Program-made: the position numbers and the translations under genes | Source of the DNA: an uncultured Lachnospiraceae bacterium | Lineage (GTDB): Bacteria; Bacillota; Clostridia; Lachnospirales; Lachnospiraceae | Direction of reading: 5' to 3' | Assembly: GCA_934371505.1 (NCBI GenBank) | Contig: CAKRNW010000005.1 | Location: 1-37,982, forward strand | Length of the DNA stretch: 37,982 nucleotides | Notes under the pieces: generated by a model | What the model was told of the DNA's origin: nothing | Database searches by the model: none | Seen by the model: only the letters and a program-made list of their open reading frames with translations | Shown here: positions 16,361 to 24,848 of the stretch, one piece after another | Numbering within the stretch: the stretch's first letter is position 1 | Layout of the letters: the number at the start of each line of letters is the position of its first letter

Positions 16361-16421
16361 GTAGCGATGATGATTTTGGAATATTTTCTTAATTTTGTAT
16401 AGATAGATATCGAGGAATATT

Positions 16422-17714
16422 ATGGAACAATACGCAATCAAAGGCGGCAATCCGTTAGTCGGCGAGGTAGAAATCGGCGGCGCGAAGAATGCAGCACTGG
16501 CAATTCTGGCGGCTGCAGTGATGACGGATGATACGGTTACGATAGAGAACATGCCGGATGTACGGGACACCAATGTTCTGCTGCAGGCAATGGAGAGCAT
16601 CGGGGCTCTCATTGAGAGGGTAGACCGTCACACGGTCAGGATTAACGGTGCTAATATCCACAATCTTGTCATTGAAGACGATTTTATCAAGAAGATCCGC
16701 GCATCCTATTATCTTTTAGGTGCCTTGCTTGGCAAATATAAGCAGGCAGATGTGACACTTCCCGGTGGCTGCAATATCGGAAGCCGTCCTATCGACCAGC
16801 ACATCAAGGGTTTTCGTGCTTTGGGAGCCAGTGTGCGCATTGAACATGGTCATATCATTGCAGAGGCAGACCGGCTTGTGGGCAACCATATCTATCTGGA
16901 TGTGGTGTCTGTGGGTGCGACCATCAACGTAATGATGGCGGCTGTGATGGCCGAGGGGCAGACCATTCTGGAAAATGCAGCGAAAGAGCCCCATGTGGTA
17001 GACCTTGCCAACTTTTTAAACAGCATGGGTGCCAACATTAAAGGCGCCGGAACAGATGTGATTCGTATCCGTGGTGTACAGAAACTCCATGGAACCAACT
17101 ATGCCATTATTCCCGATCAGATTGAAGCAGGTACTTTTATGTTTGCTGCTGCTGCGACCTGTGGGGATGTGACGGTGAAAAATGTGATTCCGAAACATCT
17201 GGAGTCCATCAGTGCGAAGCTGATCGAGATCGGCTGCCAGGTACAGGAGTCTGATGATGCGGTTCGTGTGGTGGCAACCCGCAGACTGGATCACACCCAT
17301 GTAAAGACCCTGCCCTATCCCGGTTTCCCTACAGATATGCAGCCCCAGATTGCAGTGACTCTTGGTTTATGTAACGGAACCAGCATTGTAACGGAAAGCA
17401 TCTTTGAAAACCGGTTTAAATATGTGGACGAGCTGACCCGCATGGGCGCTAGCATTAAAGTAGAAGGCAACACGGCCATTATTGACGGCGTGAGCAAATA
17501 TACCGGAGCGTCCTTGAGTGCGCCGGATCTGAGGGCAGGTGCGGCACTTGTGATTGCGGCACTGGCAGCAGAGGGCTTTTCTACTGTGGAAGAGATCCAG
17601 TATATTGAACGGGGATACGAGGATTTCCCGTTGAAACTGCAGTCTCTGGGAGCACAGATTGAACGTGTGAACGGTGAACGTGATTTTCAGAAATTCAAAT
17701 TAAAAATCGGTTAG
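16422..17714 (+). CDS. murA: UDP-N-acetylglucosamine 1-carboxyvinyltransferase
   Basis: Transfers enolpyruvate from PEP to UDP-GlcNAc, the first committed step of peptidoglycan synthesis; target of fosfomycin. At 430 residues the length is usual. The start MEQYAIKGGNPLVGEVEIGG holds the catalytic Lys-Asn region (GAKNAAL). LPGGCNIGSRP places the PEP-binding cysteine at C117, so the enzyme is of the fosfomycin-sensitive Cys type. FPTDMQPQ and DLRAGAALV are conserved substrate blocks. Firmicutes often carry two paralogues; a second is not in this window. GAGG is 6 bases before the ATG. It has its own promoter and no clear terminator before the SAM riboswitch transcript. Confidence 0.96.
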   Translation: MEQYAIKGGNPLVGEVEIGGAKNAALAILAAAVMTDDTVTIENMPDVRDTNVLLQAMESIGALIERVDRHTVRINGANIHNLVIEDDFIKKIRASYYLLGALLGKYKQADVTLPGGCNIGSRPIDQHIKGFRALGASVRIEHGHIIAEADRLVGNHIYLDVVSVGATINVMMAAVMAEGQTILENAAKEPHVVDLANFLNSMGANIKGAGTDVIRIRGVQKLHGTNYAIIPDQIEAGTFMFAAAATCGDVTVKNVIPKHLESISAKLIEIGCQVQESDDAVRVVATRRLDHTHVKTLPYPGFPTDMQPQIAVTLGLCNGTSIVTESIFENRFKYVDELTRMGASIKVEGNTAIIDGVSKYTGASLSAPDLRAGAALVIAALAAEGFSTVEEIQYIERGYEDFPLKLQSLGAQIERVNGERDFQKFKLKIG

Positions 17715-17735
17715 ACACTTGGCAAAATTTGTATA

Positions 17736-17764
17736 TTGACAAGTGATATTACCGGGTGTACATT
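17736..17764 (+). promoter_or_regulatory. Promoter of the SAM riboswitch-metK transcript
   Basis: Perfect TTGACA (17736-17741), 17 bases, TACATT (17759-17764, 4 of 6). The start would fall just before the riboswitch. Confidence 0.6.
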
Positions 17765-17777
17765 ACAAATGATAACT

Positions 17778-17955
17778 CTCTTATTCAGAGTGGTGGAGAT
17801 ACATAGGATCTGTGAAGCCACGGCAACCCCCCAGAGGAAGGTGCCAACCTGAGCGAATTTACTGCGAAAGCAGAGAAACGTCGAACAATAAGAGGATTTG
17901 AGCAGAGTAAGATTTCAAGTCCGCTTATTGTAGATAGCAATGAACGGACTTTTTT
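17778..17955 (+). promoter_or_regulatory. SAM-I riboswitch (S-box) controlling metK
   Basis: Binds S-adenosylmethionine and stops metK transcription when SAM is plentiful. P1 is CTCTTATT (17778-17785) with AATAAGAG (17887-17894). Inside are the conserved AGAGTGGTGGAG, GAAGCCACGGCAACC and AAGGTGCCAACCTG blocks. The switch can be read directly: CAATAAG (17886-17892), the 3' strand of P1, can instead pair with CTTATTG (17924-17930) inside the terminator, which gives the antiterminator. Confidence 0.95.
17917..17955 (+). terminator. SAM riboswitch terminator
   Basis: AAGTCCG (17917-17923) pairs with CGGACTT (17945-17951), with a small inner ATTG/CAAT pairing, followed by T. It forms when P1 is stabilised by SAM. 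Confidence 0.88.
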
Positions 17956-18002
17956 ATTGTTCCATAGAGGTTATCGAAAACAAATACAAAAGGAGAATAG
18001 AA

Positions 18003-19190
18003 ATGGAAAAAAGATTATTTACTTCCGAATCCGTGACTGAAGGACATCCCGACAAAGTCTGTGATGCAATTTCCGATGCCATCCTGGATGCCTGCATGGC
18101 ACAGGATCCCATGAGCCGCGTGGCATGTGAGACTGCAAGCTGTACCGGTTTCGTACTGGTAACCGGTGAGATTACCACCAAGGCCAACCTGGACATTCCT
18201 GCAATCGTCCGTGAGACCGTAAATGAGATTGGCTACAACGATGCCAAGACCGGATTTGACGGCAATACCTGTGCGGTTATGGTAGCACTGGATAAGCAGT
18301 CTCCGGATATTGCCATGGGTGTTGACAAGGCACTTGAGGCGAAAGAGGCAAAGATGAGCGACGAGGAGATTGAGGCAATCGGTGCCGGAGACCAGGGTAT
18401 GATGTTTGGTTACGCCGCCAACGAGACCGATGAGTACATGCCTTATCCCATTTCCCTGGCACACCGCCTGGCAAAACAGCTTACCGCTGTGCGCAAAGAC
18501 GGCACCCTGAAATATTTAAGACCCGATGGAAAGACCCAGGTTTCCGTAGAGTACGATGAGAACGGCAAGCCTTTCCGTCTGGAGGCAGTAGTCTGCTCCA
18601 CCCAGCATGATGAGGATGTAACCCAGGAGCAGATTCATGCAGATATCAGGAAATATGTATTTGACCCGATTCTGCCTGCAGAGCTGGTGGATGAGAATAC
18701 CAAATTCTTTATCAATCCCACCGGACGTTTCGTAATCGGAGGACCTCACGGTGATGCAGGTCTGACCGGCCGTAAAATTATTGTAGACACCTACGGTGGA
18801 TATGCCCGTCACGGCGGCGGCGCTTTCTCCGGTAAGGACTGCACTAAGGTTGACCGTTCCGCAGCTTACGCAGCGCGATACGTTGCAAAGAATATTGTAG
18901 CTGCCGGACTGGCTGACAAATGCGAGATTCAGCTGTCCTACGCTATCGGCGTGGCACAGCCCACCTCTATCCTGGTAGATACCTTCGGAACCGGTAGGGT
19001 TTCCGATGAGAAGCTGGTTGACATTGTCCGTGAGAACTTCGACCTTCGTCCCGCTGGAATCATCAAGATGTTAGACCTTCGCCGGCCTATCTACAAGCAG
19101 ACCGCAGCTTACGGTCACTTTGGACGCAATGACCTGGATCTTCCCTGGGAAAAACTGGATAAGGTTGATGTTTTAAAGAAATACCTATAG
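18003..19190 (+). CDS. metK: S-adenosylmethionine synthetase
   Basis: Makes SAM from methionine and ATP in the cytoplasm. At 395 residues the length is typical. Motifs are GHPDKVCD near residue 15, GAGDQGMMFGYA (adenine/triphosphate loop), and GGGAFSGKDCTKVDRSAAY (phosphate-binding). The start is the ATG at 18003, 6-8 bases after AAAGGAG; an in-frame start at 17940 would lie inside the riboswitch terminator. The gene is under the SAM-I riboswitch, so product feedback is direct. A strong terminator follows. Confidence 0.97.
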   Translation: MEKRLFTSESVTEGHPDKVCDAISDAILDACMAQDPMSRVACETASCTGFVLVTGEITTKANLDIPAIVRETVNEIGYNDAKTGFDGNTCAVMVALDKQSPDIAMGVDKALEAKEAKMSDEEIEAIGAGDQGMMFGYAANETDEYMPYPISLAHRLAKQLTAVRKDGTLKYLRPDGKTQVSVEYDENGKPFRLEAVVCSTQHDEDVTQEQIHADIRKYVFDPILPAELVDENTKFFINPTGRFVIGGPHGDAGLTGRKIIVDTYGGYARHGGGAFSGKDCTKVDRSAAYAARYVAKNIVAAGLADKCEIQLSYAIGVAQPTSILVDTFGTGRVSDEKLVDIVRENFDLRPAGIIKMLDLRRPIYKQTAAYGHFGRNDLDLPWEKLDKVDVLKKYL

Positions 19191-19214
19191 GAAAGATATC
19201 AAAATATTTTTTGG

Positions 19215-19240
19215 AAAGAACCGCCGCAAGGCGGTTCTTT
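19215..19240 (+). terminator. Terminator after metK
   Basis: AAAGAACCGCC (19215-19225) and GGCGGTTCTTT (19230-19240) form a perfect 11-bp stem with a GCAA loop. The T tract is within the right arm. Confidence 0.85.
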
Positions 19241-19241
19241 C

Positions 19242-19250
19242 TGTTATAAT
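19242..19250 (+). promoter_or_regulatory. Extended -10 promoter of dnaE
   Basis: TGTTATAAT, a perfect extended -10, lies one base after the metK terminator. No -35 match is seen. The leader would run about 140 bases to the dnaE ATG. Confidence 0.55.
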
Positions 19251-19301
19251 AGTGACATCGTGGAAAAACAAGCGACTGGGGAGCAGGCATTTGTTTTTCT
19301 G

Positions 19302-19407
19302 ATGGCATTCACGAGTAAACGCCTGCGAGCGGCTTTGCCACGAGAAGGCAGGGAGCGCGCAGCACGGGTTTACGAGTCTCAAAGAGGAAACCATTCATGG
19401 CATTCAC
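19302..19407 (+). repeat. Structured dnaE leader with 11-bp start-region duplication
   Basis: ATGGCATTCAC at 19302-19312 recurs exactly at the dnaE start (19397-19407). Between the copies three nested pairings are visible: GTAAAC (19315-19320) with GTTTAC (19368-19373), CTGCGAGC (19323-19330) with GCGCGCAG (19355-19362, one mismatch), and TGCC (19336-19339) with GGCA (19347-19350). The first ATG opens a 46-codon frame that overlaps the start of dnaE. Confidence 0.6.
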
Positions 19408-22400
19408 CCATTTACATGTACATACCGAATACAGCCTTTTAGACGGGGCTAACAAAATCAAAGAATATGTGAAACGCATCAAGGAACTGGGCATGACGGC
19501 CGGCGCCATTACCGACCACGGCGTCATGTACGGTGTCATTGATTTCTATAAGGAGGCAAAGGCTGCCGGCATCAATCCCATTCTGGGCTGCGAGGTCTAT
19601 GTGGCACCCAACTCCCGTTTTGATAAGGAACTCACTGGGGGAGAGGACCGCTACTACCACCTGGTTCTTCTGGCAGAAAACAACAAAGGCTATGAAAATC
19701 TGGTAAAAATTGTCAGCCGTGGTTTTACCGAAGGGTATTACTACAAACCCCGTGTGGATATGGAGATTTTAAAACGCTACCATGAGGGCATTATTGCCCT
19801 TTCTGCTTGCCTGGCAGGGGAAGTGCAGCGTTACATTGTCAAGGGACTTTACGATGAGGCAAAGAAAACGGCTCTGAAATATCAGGAGTGTTTCGGCAAG
19901 GGCAACTTTTTCCTGGAACTGCAGGACCACGGCATCCCGGAACAAAAGACGGTCAACACCGCACTGCTGCAGATGAGCAAGGAATTAAACATTGATCTGG
20001 CTGCCACCAATGATGTCCACTATACCTACCGGGAGGATGAAGCTCCCCACGATATCCTGCTTTGTCTTCAGACCGGCAAAAAGCTTTCCGATGAAAACAG
20101 GATGCGCTACGAAGGCGGACAGTATTATGTAAAAAGTGAAGAAGAAATGAAAGCTCTGTTTCCCTATGCCTGGGAGGCCGTGGAAAATACCCAGCGGATC
20201 GCAGACCGGTGCCATGTGGAAATTGAGTTTGGTGTCACCAAGGTGCCCCACTTTGAAGTACCGGTGGGCTACGATTCCTGGACTTATTTAAATAAATTAT
20301 GCGAGGACGGACTGAAAGAGCGCTACCCGGAGGATGACGGCACCCTCCTTAACCGTATGGAGTATGAACTGGGCGTCATCCGGAAGATGGGCTATGTGGA
20401 CTATTTCCTTATTGTATGGGACTATATCAATTACTGCAGGGAGCATGGCATAGCGGTAGGACCGGGACGAGGATCCGCAGCGGGAAGTATTGTTTCTTAT
20501 TGCCTGAAAATTACCAACATTGATCCTATCCGCTACAGCCTCCTTTTTGAGCGGTTTCTGAACCCGGAACGTGTGTCCATGCCGGATATTGATGTGGACT
20601 TCTGCTTTGAAAGACGACAGGAAGTTATCGACTATGTAAAGGAAAAGTATGGCGCCGACTGCGTGGTGCAGATTGTAACCTTCGGTACGCTGGCAGCAAA
20701 AGGTGTCATCCGGGATGTGGCACGGGTAATGGATCTGCCCTACAGCTTTGCAGACTCTATTGCAAAGATGATTCCCAATGAGTTAAATATCACCTTGAAC
20801 AGGGCACTGGAAATCAATCCGGAACTGCGGAAACTGTACGAGAGTGATGCCCAGGTACATGAGTTGATTGATATGAGCAAACGGCTGGAGGGTTTGCCCC
20901 GCAACACTTCCATGCATGCGGCAGGCGTGGTAATCTGCCAGAAACCTGCAGACGAATTTGTTCCCCTGTCCAGAGGCTCTGACGGTTCCATTACCACCCA
21001 GTTTACCATGACCACCATCGAGGAACTGGGACTGTTGAAGATGGATTTTCTGGGTCTGCGTACCCTTACCGTCATCCAGAATGCAGTGAAACTGGTAGAG
21101 AAATCCACTGGAGAAAAAATAGAGATTGATGCCATCAATTACGATGATAAGGCGGTGCTAAACTCTCTGGGAACCGGACGGACAGATGGGGTGTTTCAGT
21201 TGGAGAGTGGCGGTATGAAGAGCTTCATGAAAGAACTGAAGCCTCAGAACCTGGAGGATCTCATTGCCGGAATTTCTCTTTACCGACCGGGACCTATGGA
21301 TTTCATCCCGAAATATATCAAAGGAAAAGACGATGCAGCCTCCATCACCTATGAATGTCCCGAGCTGGAGGAAATACTGTCTCCCACCTATGGCTGTATC
21401 GTGTACCAGGAGCAGGTCATGCAGATCGTGCAGAAACTGGGTGGTTACACCATGGGTCGTGCGGATCTGGTGCGTCGTGCCATGAGTAAAAAGAAACAAT
21501 ATGTCATGGAACAGGAGCGCAAAAACTTTGTCTACGGTAACGAGGAGGAACATGTTCCCGGCTGTGTGGCAAAGGGCATCCCTGCAGAGGTGGCCAGCCA
21601 TATTTACGATACCATGATGGATTTTGCAAAATATGCTTTTAATAAATCCCATGCGGCATGCTATGCGGTGGTTTCCTACCAGACCGCTTATCTGAAATAT
21701 TATCATCCTGTGGAGTATATGGCAGCACTGCTCACCTCCGTTATTGATAACTCCGGTAAGGTATCGGAGTATATTCTTACCTGCAGAAACATGGGCATTC
21801 AGATCCTGCCCCCGGATATTAACGAAGGAGAGGCGGGGTTTTCCGTATCCGGCAGAAGCATCCGTTATGCCCTTACAGCCATTAAGAGTGTGGGTCGTCC
21901 GGTGATTGACGGACTTCTGGAAGAAAGAAAGGAACGAGGCCTCTTCACCAACCTGAAGGATTTTATCACCCGCATGGCAGACCGGGATATGAATAAACGT
22001 GCCATTGAAAATTTTATCAAGGCCGGAGCACTGGATTCCCTTGGGCGTATGGAGAGCGGAGCACAGGAAGTGGATGCAGCGTTGATCCGGAAACAGTTCA
22101 TGAGTGTGTACATCCAGATTGTAGATGGTATTTTAAGTGATAAGAAGAATAACATGGCAGGGCAGATGTCTCTGTTTGATATTGTCAATGAGGACCAGAA
22201 AGAGGACTTTGATGTGAAACTGCCCCAGGTAGCACCTTATTCCCGGGAAATGATGCTGGCTTTTGAAAAGGAAGTGCTGGGTATCTATGTCAGTGGGCAT
22301 CCCATGGAGGAGTATGTGGAACTGTGGCGTAAACACACCACGGCAAAGACTTCCGATTTTATGTTGGATGAGGAAAACGGCAGCTGCCATCTGCTGGATG

Positions 22401-22882
22401 GGACAAGCGTTACCATCGGAGGCATGATCACGGACAAAAAGATTAAGTATACCAAAAACGATAAGATTATGGCCTTTCTTACGGTGGAAGATGTGGCAGG
22501 TGCTGTGGAAGTCATTGTATTCCCCAGGGACTACGAGAAAAATGCAGACAAACTCATCGAAGATGAAAAAGTTTTTATAAAAGGAAGAGTTTCGGCGGAG
22601 GAAGATAAGGATGCAAAATTGATCTGTGAGCAGATTACCGGATTTGCGGAAGTTCCAAAGACCTTGTGGCTGAAATTTCCAAATCTGGCAGAGTATACAG
22701 CAAAAGAGCTGCAGACTTCTGCAATATTAAAGGACAGTGAAGGAAAGGATCAGATTGTCATCTATCTGTCAGATACCAGACAGATGAAGAAGCTTCCCCC
22801 GAACCGGAATGTGAATGCAGATCAGGCGTTGGTGGAGGCACTGGCAAAATTGCTGGGCGAAGAAAATGTCAAAGTGGTTTGA
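19397..22882 (+). CDS. dnaE: DNA polymerase III subunit alpha
   Basis: Replicative polymerase of the C family, 1161 residues, with the DnaE (not PolC) layout. An N-terminal PHP domain (HLHVHTEYSLLDG, ITDHG) is followed by the polymerase palm with PDIDVDF at about 396-402, which bears two catalytic aspartates. Fingers (FGTLAAKGVIRDVAR), a tandem helix-hairpin-helix region and a C-terminal OB domain of about residues 985-1085 (VTIGGMITDKKIKYTKNDK) come next. There is no inserted proofreading exonuclease, as expected where PolC is the main enzyme. In Firmicutes DnaE extends the RNA primer before handing over to PolC. AGAGGA is 8 bases before the ATG. Confidence 0.97.
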   Translation: MAFTHLHVHTEYSLLDGANKIKEYVKRIKELGMTAGAITDHGVMYGVIDFYKEAKAAGINPILGCEVYVAPNSRFDKELTGGEDRYYHLVLLAENNKGYENLVKIVSRGFTEGYYYKPRVDMEILKRYHEGIIALSACLAGEVQRYIVKGLYDEAKKTALKYQECFGKGNFFLELQDHGIPEQKTVNTALLQMSKELNIDLAATNDVHYTYREDEAPHDILLCLQTGKKLSDENRMRYEGGQYYVKSEEEMKALFPYAWEAVENTQRIADRCHVEIEFGVTKVPHFEVPVGYDSWTYLNKLCEDGLKERYPEDDGTLLNRMEYELGVIRKMGYVDYFLIVWDYINYCREHGIAVGPGRGSAAGSIVSYCLKITNIDPIRYSLLFERFLNPERVSMPDIDVDFCFERRQEVIDYVKEKYGADCVVQIVTFGTLAAKGVIRDVARVMDLPYSFADSIAKMIPNELNITLNRALEINPELRKLYESDAQVHELIDMSKRLEGLPRNTSMHAAGVVICQKPADEFVPLSRGSDGSITTQFTMTTIEELGLLKMDFLGLRTLTVIQNAVKLVEKSTGEKIEIDAINYDDKAVLNSLGTGRTDGVFQLESGGMKSFMKELKPQNLEDLIAGISLYRPGPMDFIPKYIKGKDDAASITYECPELEEILSPTYGCIVYQEQVMQIVQKLGGYTMGRADLVRRAMSKKKQYVMEQERKNFVYGNEEEHVPGCVAKGIPAEVASHIYDTMMDFAKYAFNKSHAACYAVVSYQTAYLKYYHPVEYMAALLTSVIDNSGKVSEYILTCRNMGIQILPPDINEGEAGFSVSGRSIRYALTAIKSVGRPVIDGLLEERKERGLFTNLKDFITRMADRDMNKRAIENFIKAGALDSLGRMESGAQEVDAALIRKQFMSVYIQIVDGILSDKKNNMAGQMSLFDIVNEDQKEDFDVKLPQVAPYSREMMLAFEKEVLGIYVSGHPMEEYVELWRKHTTAKTSDFMLDEENGSCHLLDGTSVTIGGMITDKKIKYTKNDKIMAFLTVEDVAGAVEVIVFPRDYEKNADKLIEDEKVFIKGRVSAEEDKDAKLICEQITGFAEVPKTLWLKFPNLAEYTAKELQTSAILKDSEGKDQIVIYLSDTRQMKKLPPNRNVNADQALVEALAKLLGEENVKVV

Positions 22883-22901
22883 CGAAATTTTATCAATACT
22901 A

Positions 22902-22930
22902 TTGTAAATTCAACGAAAAAGGAATAAAAT
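22902..22930 (+). promoter_or_regulatory. Sigma-A-like promoter of pfkA
   Basis: TTGTAA (22902-22907), 17 bases, TAAAAT (22925-22930). Start expected just before the AGGAGG of pfkA. Confidence 0.55.
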
Positions 22931-22956
22931 GTGTTCAAAGTAGGAGGTAGCAACAT

Positions 22957-23931
22957 ATGTCGAAAGAGATTAAAACCATCGGCGTCCTCACCAGTGGCGG
23001 CGATGCACCGGGAATGAACGCAGCAATCCGTGCTGTTGTCAGAAAAGCAATCGGTAACGGTGTCAGTGTAAAAGGAATCAGAAGAGGCTATCAGGGTCTC
23101 TTGGATGAAGAAATTATAGATATGGAGAAGGCTTCCGTTTCGGATATTATCCAGCGAGGAGGTACCATTCTTGGAACCGCCCGCTGTTCAGAGATGCGCA
23201 CAGCGGAAGGACAGAAGAAAGCGGCAGATATCTGCAGAAAGCATGGTATTGACGGTATCGTTATCATCGGTGGTGACGGTTCCTACCGCGGTGCGGAGAA
23301 ACTGGCACAGAATGGCATTAATACCATTGGCCTGCCGGGCACCATTGACCTGGATATTGCCTGCACGGATTATACCATCGGTTTTGATACTGCAATCAAT
23401 ACCGCAATGGAAGCAATTGATAAGATTCGTGATACTTCCTCCTCCCATGAGAGATGCTCCATCGTTGAGGTTATGGGACGTAATGCGGGATACATTGCTT
23501 TGTACTGTGGCGTAGCCAACGGTGCAGAGGACATTCTCCTTCCGGAGAAATATGATTATAACGAACAGGCGCTGATTGATAACATCATCGCATCCCGTAA
23601 GCGAGGAAAGACCCACCATCTGATCATCAATGCAGAGGGAATCGGACATTCCACTTCCATGGCAAAGAGAATTGAGGCTGCAACCGGCATTGAGACCAGG
23701 GCAACCATTCTCGGTTACATGCAGCGTGGTGGTACTCCTACCTGTAAGGATCGTTACTATGCATCCATGATGGGCGCTTATGCAGCAGATATCCTGTGTG
23801 CAGGTAAATCCAACCGTGTGGTAGCTCATCAGCACGGCGGGATAGTGGATTATGATATTGAGGAAGCATTAGCAATGCAGAAGAGTATCGACGAGTACCA
23901 GTATCAGGTAGCGAAGATCCTTTCCATGTAA
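22957..23931 (+). CDS. pfkA: ATP-dependent 6-phosphofructokinase
   Basis: Phosphorylates fructose-6-phosphate with ATP, the committing glycolytic step. It has 324 residues (usual 320). GVLTSGGDAPGMNAAIRAV opens the ATP site. GGDGS at about 105-109 has the Gly that marks ATP rather than pyrophosphate use. MGRNAGYIAL and the C-terminal GYMQRGGTP complete the substrate and effector sites. The catalytic loop reads PGTIDLDI, where the textbook form is PGTIDNDI; the catalytic Asp of TID is kept and I believe this variant is common in Lachnospiraceae. AGGAGG precedes the ATG. dnaE lies just upstream, but a separate promoter is visible. Confidence 0.95.
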   Translation: MSKEIKTIGVLTSGGDAPGMNAAIRAVVRKAIGNGVSVKGIRRGYQGLLDEEIIDMEKASVSDIIQRGGTILGTARCSEMRTAEGQKKAADICRKHGIDGIVIIGGDGSYRGAEKLAQNGINTIGLPGTIDLDIACTDYTIGFDTAINTAMEAIDKIRDTSSSHERCSIVEVMGRNAGYIALYCGVANGAEDILLPEKYDYNEQALIDNIIASRKRGKTHHLIINAEGIGHSTSMAKRIEAATGIETRATILGYMQRGGTPTCKDRYYASMMGAYAADILCAGKSNRVVAHQHGGIVDYDIEEALAMQKSIDEYQYQVAKILSM

Positions 23932-23950
23932 TTTATTTCAGGATAAGCAA

Positions 23951-23984
23951 AGGGGCTTGACCGCAGGAGGCAAGCCCCTCTTTT
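23951..23984 (+). terminator. Terminator after pfkA
   Basis: AGGGGCTTG (23951-23959) pairs with CAAGCCCCT (23971-23979), followed by CTTTT. Confidence 0.88.
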
Positions 23985-23999
23985 AAATAGGAGCGTGCA

Positions 24000-24833
24000 A
24001 TGGAGCGGATTACAAGCGTGTCCAACAACAGAATCAAGGAAATGGTGCTTTGGTCTGCCAAGGCGAAAGAGCGGCGGAAAGCCGATGTCTATCTGGTGGA
24101 GGGGCGGAAGATGTTCCTGGAAGCACCGGAGGAGGAACTGCAGCAGATTTTTGTGGCAGAGGCTCTGTGGGAACGGTTGGAGCTGGAACACGAGGTCGGT
24201 TCAGATCCGGATATACAGTTAAAAAACCGGATTCTGAAATCGGATGGCGATGACAGAATTTCCGTTTTTCTGGTGACGGACGAGGTGTTTCGGAAAATAT
24301 CAGACACCCAGACCCCTCAGGGAATTTTGTGCGTACTGCGTCAAAAACACTATACATTGGAAGAACTTCTTACAAGGGAAAATCCCCTTTTGGTGCTCCT
24401 TGAGGATTTGCAGGATCCCGGCAATCTGGGAACGATTCTGCGAACCGGTGAAGGAGCAGGCATTACCGGTGTTATAATGAGTAAGAACACGGTGGATTTA
24501 TATAATCCCAAAACCATACGGGCCACCATGGGCTCCATTTACCGGGTGCCTTTTCTCTATGTGGAAGACTTGAAGCCGGTGTTTACCGAACTAAAGAAAA
24601 AGGGAATCCAAAGCTACGCTGCCCATTTAAGGGGAACCAAGTATTATGATGCCCTTGACTTTACCAAAGGGACGGCCTTTCTCATTGGAAATGAGGGAAA
24701 TGGCCTGCGGACAGAAACGGCAGAACTGGCAGATCAGTATTTAAAGATTCCCATGGAGGGACAGGTGGAGTCCCTAAATGCAGCGATTGCCACATCCATT
24801 CTCATGTATGAGGCAAATCGTCAGAGACGATAG
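24000..24833 (+). CDS. TrmH/SpoU-family RNA methyltransferase
   Basis: A 277-residue SAM-dependent 2'-O-ribose methylase acting on rRNA or tRNA. The N-terminal part (about 1-100) is the L30e-like RNA-binding domain. The C-terminal SPOUT knot carries motif 1 DPGNLGTILRT, motif 2 IGNEGNGL and motif 3 IPMEGQVESLNAAIA, with the catalytic Arg in motif 1 and Asn in motif 3. It resembles the RlmB/YsgA type, but the exact nucleotide cannot be told. AGGAG is 6 bases before the ATG. proC begins 15 bases after the stop, so the two are probably co-transcribed. Confidence 0.92.
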   Translation: MERITSVSNNRIKEMVLWSAKAKERRKADVYLVEGRKMFLEAPEEELQQIFVAEALWERLELEHEVGSDPDIQLKNRILKSDGDDRISVFLVTDEVFRKISDTQTPQGILCVLRQKHYTLEELLTRENPLLVLLEDLQDPGNLGTILRTGEGAGITGVIMSKNTVDLYNPKTIRATMGSIYRVPFLYVEDLKPVFTELKKKGIQSYAAHLRGTKYYDALDFTKGTAFLIGNEGNGLRTETAELADQYLKIPMEGQVESLNAAIATSILMYEANRQRR

Positions 24834-24848
24834 GAAGGGAGAAAAGTC

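Noticed and set aside
17717..17747. CACTTG/CAAGTG inverted repeat as a murA terminator
   Set aside because: Only six pairs, a long loop and no T-run; it overlaps the next -35 box.
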